NCBI GenBank assembly: GCA_028867035.1
Contig: JAGWHB010000002.1
Coordinates: 210,852-274,851 of the forward strand
DNA from: Nitrososphaerota archaeon
GTDB taxonomy: Archaea > Thermoproteota > Nitrososphaeria > Nitrososphaerales > Gagatemarchaeaceae
DNA: 64,000 bases
Direction of reading: 5' to 3'
Shown: piece after piece, positions 58,708 through 64,000 of the stretch
How positions within the stretch are numbered: position 1 is the first letter of the stretch
Layout of the letters: the number at the start of each line of letters is the position of its first letter
Made by a program: the position numbers and the translations under genes
The notes under the pieces: model-generated
The model's database searches: none
The model's input: only the letters and a program-made list of their open reading frames with translations
Told to the model about the DNA's origin: nothing

Positions 58708-59262
58708 ATGGCCGACGCGCAGGTCCGGGTTCAGAAGCAGGGGTTTCTCAATCCTCGGGTCATAGCCGAAGCGTCCGTCATGGTCGCCCTGGCGGTCGTC
58801 CTCGACGCTTTCAGGATCTTCACGCTCCCACAGGGAGGCTCGATAACTTTCGGCGAGATGGTCCCCATACTCCTGATCGCCCTGAGGAGAGGCCCCAAGG
58901 TCGGAATCTTCGCCGGGATGGTTTTCGGCATCGTGGACGTTTACTTCGAGCCGTTTGTCTACAACCCGATCCAGTTCCTCCTTGACTATCCGCTGGCATA
59001 TGGCGCGCTCGGGCTCGCGGGCCTTTTCAGGGGCAAGTCGACACTCTACGCAGGACTGGGGGTCGCCTTTGCCATTGGAGCCAGGTTTGTCAGCCACTTC
59101 TTCTCGGGCCTGATTTTCTTTGCGAGCTACGCTCCGGCGGGGGAGAACCCTGCCCTCTACTCCGCGATCTACAACGCGTCGTACCTCCTGCCTGGGCTCC
59201 TAATCAGCGAATTCGCCATCCTCATCCTGGCGAAGGGCGGAGCCCTCAAGTTCAGGCTCTAG
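58708..59262 (+). CDS. thiT: ThiT-like thiamine-uptake ECF S component
   Basis: 184 residues, six helices. IAEASVMVALAVVLDAFRIF, LPQGGSITFGEMVPILLIAL (the ThiT-type GGSIxxxxMxPI motif), FLLDYPLAYGALGLAGLFRG and GARFVSHFFSGLIFFASYAP are the ThiT thiamine-pocket segments. GAGGT lies eight bases before ATG 58708. Uses an ECF ATPase module encoded elsewhere. Divergent ThiR and the dyad support thiamine regulation. Confidence 0.88.
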   Translation: MADAQVRVQKQGFLNPRVIAEASVMVALAVVLDAFRIFTLPQGGSITFGEMVPILLIALRRGPKVGIFAGMVFGIVDVYFEPFVYNPIQFLLDYPLAYGALGLAGLFRGKSTLYAGLGVAFAIGARFVSHFFSGLIFFASYAPAGENPALYSAIYNASYLLPGLLISEFAILILAKGGALKFRL

Positions 59263-59275
59263 ACAGCGGCGGCCG

Positions 59276-60337
59276 GTGGGACATGGGTTGGCCAGGAACT
59301 ACGGCAAGGCCGACAGCGGGGTCATGGACGTCGTCTACAAGCACCTGGGGCAGCCCAACAGTGATGTAATCTCCGGGCCAAAGCGGGGCCTAGACAACGC
59401 GTTCATCAAACTCGCTGGCGGGAAGACGTTGGTGGTTTCGACGGACCCCGTGTCAATTGTACCTCAGATAGGAGTCAGGAAGTCCGCCTGGTTGAGCGCC
59501 CACCTGATCGCCTCGGACGTGGCTACGTCTGGCGTGCCTCCGAAGTTCGCATCTTTTTCCCTCAATCTCCCCGAAACGCTCGCCTCTTCGGAGGAGGCCG
59601 AATACGTCTCTGCCCTGGGTGATGCATGCGAGGAGCTGGGGGTGGCCGTGGTCTCGGGGCACACGGGGACCTATCCCGGAGCCGGTTTCACAGTGGTCGG
59701 TGGGGGGACGATGTTCGCCCTCGCGGATGATGGTGCGTTTGTGAGCCCCACCATGGCCAATGTCGGGGACAGGGTGCTGATGACAAAGGGGGCGGCCATC
59801 GAGGCCGCTGCTTCCCTGTCCTGGGCATTTCGTTCTGCAACTGAGCGGAGGGTGGGGAAGAGGCTCGCGGCTCGGGGCAGGGCCCTGATCGACCAGTGCA
59901 CGGTGGTGAACGACGCATCGGCCGCCAGCGCCGTAGGTCTGGGCCCCGAGGGGGTGACTTCGATGCACGACGCGACCGAGGGAGGGGTCCTGGGGGCCCT
60001 CGACGAGATGTCAGACGCCTCTATGAAACGGTTCGAAATACGGGCGGATCGCATCATGGTCTCCGAGGAAGCGAAAGCAGTTTGCGGCGCGTTTGGGATA
60101 GACCCGCTGACTTCTCTCAGCGAAGGGACCCTGCTCCTGACGTGCTCTCCCAAGAGGGTCGAAGACGTAGAACATGGTCTGACGTCGTCGGGGGTCGCGG
60201 TGGCCGACATCGGGGTGGTGCGCAAGGGGAGAGGGGTGTGGCTCGGCCGCGGAGGCAGACCGCCAGACAGGTTCAAGCCGCGTCCCGACGGATACTGGCG
60301 TGCTTACAACGAAGGGCTCCGAGCCTTGACCGAGTGA
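59276..60337 (+). CDS. AIR-synthase/HypE/ThiL-superfamily protein
   Basis: 353 residues from GTG 59276. STDPVSIVPQIGVRKSAWLS holds the phosphate/Mg-binding Asp; IASDVATSGVPPKFASFSLN, VVSGHTGTYPGAGFTVVGGG and SMHDATEGGVLGALDEMSDA are the PurM/HypE/ThiL-fold motifs. It follows thiT by 13 bases. In thiamine context a ThiL-type or related ATP-dependent kinase is plausible, but HypE-like proteins of unknown role also look so. Confidence 0.78.
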   Translation: MGHGLARNYGKADSGVMDVVYKHLGQPNSDVISGPKRGLDNAFIKLAGGKTLVVSTDPVSIVPQIGVRKSAWLSAHLIASDVATSGVPPKFASFSLNLPETLASSEEAEYVSALGDACEELGVAVVSGHTGTYPGAGFTVVGGGTMFALADDGAFVSPTMANVGDRVLMTKGAAIEAAASLSWAFRSATERRVGKRLAARGRALIDQCTVVNDASAASAVGLGPEGVTSMHDATEGGVLGALDEMSDASMKRFEIRADRIMVSEEAKAVCGAFGIDPLTSLSEGTLLLTCSPKRVEDVEHGLTSSGVAVADIGVVRKGRGVWLGRGGRPPDRFKPRPDGYWRAYNEGLRALTE

Positions 60338-60415
60338 GCCTGGCCTGTATTGCGAGCATCGGCCGCGAGCATTTGATATAACGTAGGTCTGAAGCGGGCG
60401 GCAAGGACAGGAAAA

Positions 60416-61303
60416 GTGTCGACCACAGAAAACGCGGCCAGGGTCCTGAAGACGCTGAAGGACGAGGAGTGGAGGACGCTCGCAGGACTGGAGAGGGCTT
60501 CTTCGGGGTACGGCACCCCCGACCTGGGAAGGCTGTCCCGGATGAGCCGGCTCCCACCGGAGCGGGTGAGGTTCGCCACAGACGCCCTTGAGAAGAGGGG
60601 ACTGGCCATGCGGAAGGGGCAGGGGTTCGTTCTGAGCAGGACGGGGGTGGAGGCGATGGCCCTGAAGGACTACGTGAAGAAGGACCTCATATTCGCACTT
60701 GGGGCCATAATCGCGAAAGGGAAGGAGTCCGACGTCTACGAGGCCCTCACCGAGGAGGGGACGAAATACGCTCTGAAGCTGTACAAGATCGGCCGCATCA
60801 GCTTCACAAGCGTCAGGAAGAAGCGCGTGCTGGAGAGCGCCCAGTTCAGGAGCTGGATGACAGCCAACTACGACGCCGCCAAGAGGGAGTACCACGCGCT
60901 GAGGAAGCTGGACGGCCTTTCGAAATCATTCCCGAAGGTGATATCGTACAGCAGGAGCACGGTCCTCCTGGAACAGCTGTCGGGGGTGCGGCTGTCGCAG
61001 CGGCCTGAAATCGAGGACCCCGATTCCATGCTCAGGACGATCCTCGGCCTGATGCGGACTGCCTTCGCAAAGGCCGGGTTGGTGAACGCAGACCTGAGCG
61101 AATACAACATACTCACCGACGGCGCCATGGTGTGGCTCATCGACTGGCCCCAGGCGGTCGACGCATCCCACCCGAACGCCACAGAGCTCCTGATGCACGA
61201 CGTGAAGGCGGTCTCGACGTTCTTCAAGAGAGCCTACGGCGTGGAGTCTGACAGCGACAGCTCTTTCGGATATGTGACCGGTCGGAACGCGAGTCTAGAA
61301 TAG
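60416..61303 (+). CDS. rio2: Rio2-type serine kinase
   Basis: 295 residues from GTG 60416. An N-terminal winged helix (LPPERVRFATDALEKRGLAM) precedes the RIO kinase: IAKGKESDVYEALTEEGTKY (flexible P-loop), ALKLYKIG with the Lys, catalytic LVNADLSEYNILTDG and metal-binding WLIDWPQAVD. Acts in small-subunit ribosome maturation. Convergent with metK, 9-base overlap. Confidence 0.94.
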   Translation: MSTTENAARVLKTLKDEEWRTLAGLERASSGYGTPDLGRLSRMSRLPPERVRFATDALEKRGLAMRKGQGFVLSRTGVEAMALKDYVKKDLIFALGAIIAKGKESDVYEALTEEGTKYALKLYKIGRISFTSVRKKRVLESAQFRSWMTANYDAAKREYHALRKLDGLSKSFPKVISYSRSTVLLEQLSGVRLSQRPEIEDPDSMLRTILGLMRTAFAKAGLVNADLSEYNILTDGAMVWLIDWPQAVDASHPNATELLMHDVKAVSTFFKRAYGVESDSDSSFGYVTGRNASLE

Positions 61304-62509
61304 CTCTATCTTCTTCTGAAGGATCAGGTTCGTGACCCGCCTGATGTCGTCCAGGGAGTCGTTCATGATCGATTCGATGTCGCTGTTCACCTTCGATACC
61401 TTCCCTCCGTCCTCCAGCACTACCGCGGCGCTTGCTATGAGCGGCTGGTCGATGGGCTTGCCGATCCTGCTGAGCACCCTGACGTAGGATTCCTTGACCG
61501 ATGGGCACTGCTTGACTATCTCCCTCGCCGTCAGGACAGCGAGTGCGTTGAGTATCTTCCCGGTGTGGTTGACGGGGTTCTTCCCTGCGGTTGCCTCCAT
61601 CGAGTACTGGCGCATGGGCGAGATGAGTCCGTTGACCCTGTTCCCCCTTCCGGTGTTGCCGTCGTCCCCCTGCTCCGCCGAGGTACCGGTGACGGTCAGG
61701 TAATATTCCCCGTGCTTGGGGTTGTCGGCTGCGTTCAGCTTGAAGTTTACGTCGAGCCTTTCTCTGGACGCGAGCTTGTCCAGCTCTTCGGACACGTCCT
61801 CTATCACGCTCACGTAGTGGCTTGCGTCGGGGATCTTCGAGCCGACCATTGCGGCTGCGACCGTGGTCTCGAGTTTCTTGCCCCTTCGGAGCCCCATGAC
61901 CTTTACGTCCTCTCCCACCTCCGGGTACTTCTTCTTGAAGGTCGGAGAGTTGAGGAGCTTCTCAGATGAAAGGACCAGGTTCTCGGTCGGGGTAAGGGGC
62001 GCGTAGCCCACCCCTATGGACGTGTCGTTGGACACGGGCATGGTTCCGGTCCTCATGAAGACCGCGACAAGGTCCCGCGAGCCCTGCTTGATCTTGGTGT
62101 CGATCATGATGTGCTTGTCCGGGTCCAGGAAACGCATGGTCTGGCGGATGAAATCGCGGATTGATTCCCTGGCGATCTCCTCTACCGGGACCTCGACGTC
62201 CCTGCCCTTGAACGGCACGAGCTCGGTGGCCCTCCCCGCCACCATGAGGTAGATCGGTGAGATGATCCTGCCCCCTCCGAACTTCGGTTCGGATTTGCCC
62301 CCCACCAGGATGCCCTTGTCCACGTTGTGGTGGAGGATCGCGCCGAAGTGTTTCAGGTAGTAGTCGCACAGGCCGAGGGAGACCGCCTCGGATGCGCCGT
62401 CGATGAGGCTGTCGGGGTGTCCCTTCCCCTTTCTTTCGACTATCTCTACGTCAAGGTCGGCGACGCCGAGGCCCCTGATCTCCTCAACGTGAAGCGACCG
62501 CTGCGTCAA
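61295..62509 (-). CDS. mat: S-adenosylmethionine synthetase, archaeal type
   Basis: 404 residues. ERKGKGHPDSLIDGASEAVS is the archaeal MAT N-terminal signature, with VDKGILVGGKSEPKFGGGRI, GTSAEQGDDGNTGRGNRVNG and QYSMEATAGKNPVNHTGKIL. Makes SAM from Met and ATP, feeding the methyltransferase and radical SAM enzymes such as those at 15059-17193. Stop is close to the convergent Rio2 gene. Confidence 0.97.
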   Translation of the reverse strand: MTQRSLHVEEIRGLGVADLDVEIVERKGKGHPDSLIDGASEAVSLGLCDYYLKHFGAILHHNVDKGILVGGKSEPKFGGGRIISPIYLMVAGRATELVPFKGRDVEVPVEEIARESIRDFIRQTMRFLDPDKHIMIDTKIKQGSRDLVAVFMRTGTMPVSNDTSIGVGYAPLTPTENLVLSSEKLLNSPTFKKKYPEVGEDVKVMGLRRGKKLETTVAAAMVGSKIPDASHYVSVIEDVSEELDKLASRERLDVNFKLNAADNPKHGEYYLTVTGTSAEQGDDGNTGRGNRVNGLISPMRQYSMEATAGKNPVNHTGKILNALAVLTAREIVKQCPSVKESYVRVLSRIGKPIDQPLIASAAVVLEDGGKVSKVNSDIESIMNDSLDDIRRVTNLILQKKIELF

Positions 62510-62519
62510 GCGAGCCCCT

Positions 62520-62810
62520 CTAGAGTCTGTCCTCTATCTTCACATAGAGGACGTTGTTGCCTCTTATGATTACCTTCCCATAGTTGGCAACCTTTTTTCC
62601 GTTCTCGGACTCTTCGGCGTCTACCAGAATCACGTTCATGTAAGGGTCTACGTTCGACATCTTTCCTTTGTACTCGATCTCGTTCTTCAGCCTGACGGAG
62701 ACGGTTTTGCTTGTCGCCTTCTGGAGCACGTTCAGGGGCCGCTTGGTCTGTTGGGGGGGCTGAGAAGGCTGCTTGCTCACTGCGAACTTTTTCGCAGGGC
62801 TTCGATTCAC
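62520..62810 (-). CDS. Sm-like (LSm) RNA-binding protein
   Basis: 96 residues from GTG 62810. A basic Pro/Gln-rich N-terminal tail (SKQPSQPPQQTKRPLN) is followed by Sm1 (VSVRLKNEIEYKGKMSNVDP with YMNVILVDAEE) and Sm2 (GKVIIRGNNVLYVKIED). Sm2 has RGNN as in archaeal LSm rings that bind U-rich RNA. The N-terminal extension is unusually long. Ten bases upstream of mat, same strand. Confidence 0.92.
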   Translation of the reverse strand: MNRSPAKKFAVSKQPSQPPQQTKRPLNVLQKATSKTVSVRLKNEIEYKGKMSNVDPYMNVILVDAEESENGKKVANYGKVIIRGNNVLYVKIEDRL

Positions 62811-62840
62811 AGTTAAAAAGACATCGGTGATTGAAGCGAG

Positions 62841-63569
62841 ATGAGAGGGGTCGGGACCAAAACGGAAGGCTCTGTCGAAACTGTCGGAGACTCGATAAGA
62901 CGGGCCGCTTCCTTCCCGTTCTTCAGCACTGGCTCTGTCGGGTTCGACGCCCTTCTTGGCGGAGGGTACAGGGCAGGGACCCTGACAGAAATCTTTGGGA
63001 GGAGCAACAGCGGCAAGTCGCAGTTGGCCATGCAGGCGGTGCTGGACGCGGCCCGGGGAGGTAAGAAATCGCTGTACATCGACACCGAAGGCTCGTTCAG
63101 GCCGGAGAGGCTCGAGCAGATGGCCGAGGCCAGAGGGTGGGGAGCGGAGGGAATGCTGGAGAGAGTCGTCTATGTGAGGTCGGACTCGTCGTCGGAGCAG
63201 ATGGAGGCGATCCGGCAGATGCAGAGCAGAGGTGCGACTGCCTCATGCGAGCTAGTTGTCGTGGACACGCTGACCCGGAACTTCTCGGTCGAGCTGCCTG
63301 GCAGGTCGAACCTTTCGAGCAGGCAGGGGGCCCTCGGCATCCATTTGAGCGAAATGGCAAGGGATGCGTACGTCAACGGCAGGGCCTATATCCTCACGAA
63401 CAGGGTCACATTTGGGCCGTCTCACGACGTGAGCATAGGAGGGACGACCGTGGAACAGCTGGTGCACGCTTCGGTCATGCTGGAGAGAGAAGGGACGAAG
63501 GTCAGAGCCACTGTCCAACCATCGGGAGGAAGGGTCGTGATGGATCTGGGCGGGGCCGGAGTCACTTGA
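62841..63569 (+). CDS. radB: RadB-like RecA-family recombinase paralog
   Basis: 242 residues. The size and lack of an N-terminal HhH domain fit RadB, not RadA. Walker A is FGRSNSGKSQLAMQA, Walker B LVVVDTLTR. SLYIDTEGSFRPERLEQMAE, LSSRQGALGIHLSEMARDAY and ILTNRVTFGPSHDVSIGGT are core RadA/RadB blocks. Divergent from lsm. RadB assists RadA in repair. Confidence 0.88.
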   Translation: MRGVGTKTEGSVETVGDSIRRAASFPFFSTGSVGFDALLGGGYRAGTLTEIFGRSNSGKSQLAMQAVLDAARGGKKSLYIDTEGSFRPERLEQMAEARGWGAEGMLERVVYVRSDSSSEQMEAIRQMQSRGATASCELVVVDTLTRNFSVELPGRSNLSSRQGALGIHLSEMARDAYVNGRAYILTNRVTFGPSHDVSIGGTTVEQLVHASVMLEREGTKVRATVQPSGGRVVMDLGGAGVT

Positions 63570-63656
63570 ATCAAAGTGACCTGTTGTGCAAATTCTTTGC
63601 GCCGCGCCCTTAAGGAAGGTTTTCGTGTTGTGTGCAATAATTAGCTGGAGGTTCGG

Positions 63657-64000
63657 ATGACAGAGAGCACCTCAATGCTGACCAGGAGGGGTTTCGTGAT
63701 CATCGGGAGGCTTTTCGTCGCGTTCATCCTTCTGCTGATGCTTTCGGTGGGTTTCTGGATGCTCAATCAGGTACTAGACGCGGTGGTGATACTGGGGAGA
63801 AGCTATGTCGATGTCCCAGGCTACCCAGCGCAAGTAAGTGTCTGGGTATATCATGACGCCGCTTACACCCTGCTTTGGGTCTCATACGTGGGTCTAGTAC
63901 TGTGGGAAATTACTCCATGGAAACCAAATCAGCGAACCGTAGGAAGGGTTCTCATCGCGCTTTTTGGATTCGCCCTCCTCACTGCTGGGCTCTGGTTATC
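63657..64000 (+). CDS. Multi-helix membrane protein (cut by right window edge)
   Basis: 114 complete codons from ATG 63657, preceded by GGAGGTTCGG. Basic start (MLTRRGFVIIGR), then three hydrophobic helices (FVAFILLLMLSVGFWMLN; AAYTLLWVSYVGLVLWEI; VLIALFGFALLTAGLWL) with a short polar outer loop (SYVDVPGYPAQ). No motif for a family is visible in the part present. Confidence 0.6.
   Translation, partial: MTESTSMLTRRGFVIIGRLFVAFILLLMLSVGFWMLNQVLDAVVILGRSYVDVPGYPAQVSVWVYHDAAYTLLWVSYVGLVLWEITPWKPNQRTVGRVLIALFGFALLTAGLWL

Noticed and set aside
1..64000. CRISPR array, rRNA or tRNA genes
   Set aside because: No regularly spaced direct repeats and no recognisable rRNA or complete tRNA sequence on either strand, by eye.

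Overview
The window is archaeal. It carries an archaeal-type S-adenosylmethionine synthetase, a RadB-like recombinase, an Sm-like protein, a Rio2-type kinase, an HTH-ThiN thiamine regulator, a PhoU protein with an AbrB-like N-terminus, several cupredoxins and a Rieske/cytochrome b operon. GC is high, GTG and TTG starts are common, and genes often overlap by a few bases. I place it in the Thermoproteota, probably a Nitrososphaeria (thaumarchaeal) lineage that need not oxidise ammonia; no amo genes are present. That placement is inference from gene content. I found no rRNA, tRNA or CRISPR.

Positions 1-14,200 form an envelope, metal and thiol-redox island. It begins with a very large cupredoxin plus beta-propeller protein cut off by the window edge, then two membrane proteins, an IS1595 transposase relic, a small cupredoxin and a YHS/TRASH protein. 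The core is a mercury-resistance-like operon read on the minus strand: a 47-residue TRASH protein (MerH-like), mercuric reductase (MerA), a MerF-like two-helix protein, a Cys-Cys membrane protein and a zinc-finger/TlpA thioredoxin fusion. Three more membrane proteins of the same Cys-Cys-x-x-Pro type lie nearby. OsmC and AhpD-like genes are divergent from the operon.

Positions 14,500-19,450 hold an inorganic pyrophosphatase followed by four tightly overlapped genes: a Tes-like radical SAM enzyme, a methyltransferase, a CxxC thioredoxin-like protein and a CFI-box membrane-tail protein. An HxlR regulator and a CcdA-type thiol transporter follow, with a palindrome in their shared promoter.

Positions 19,450-29,990 are an eroded accessory stretch: frameshifted genes, a RelE/RHH toxin-antitoxin pair, two AbrB/VapC pairs (one VapC broken), a tandem cupredoxin, two paralogous exported proteins, a YcaQ-type glycosylase, and a dispersed intergenic hairpin element of up to eight copies.

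Positions 29,990-64,000 are mostly housekeeping: a CuA-like cupredoxin/Rieske/cytochrome b operon, HemL, a PurD-like ATP-grasp enzyme carrying an intein, an M1 aminopeptidase, a GMC oxidoreductase, an RNase J-type nuclease, TldD/TldE, TrpB2, an ACT regulator, a PfkB kinase, isocitrate dehydrogenase, CTP synthase, a ThiR/ThiT thiamine locus with a clear dyad operator, Rio2, MetK, LSm and RadB.
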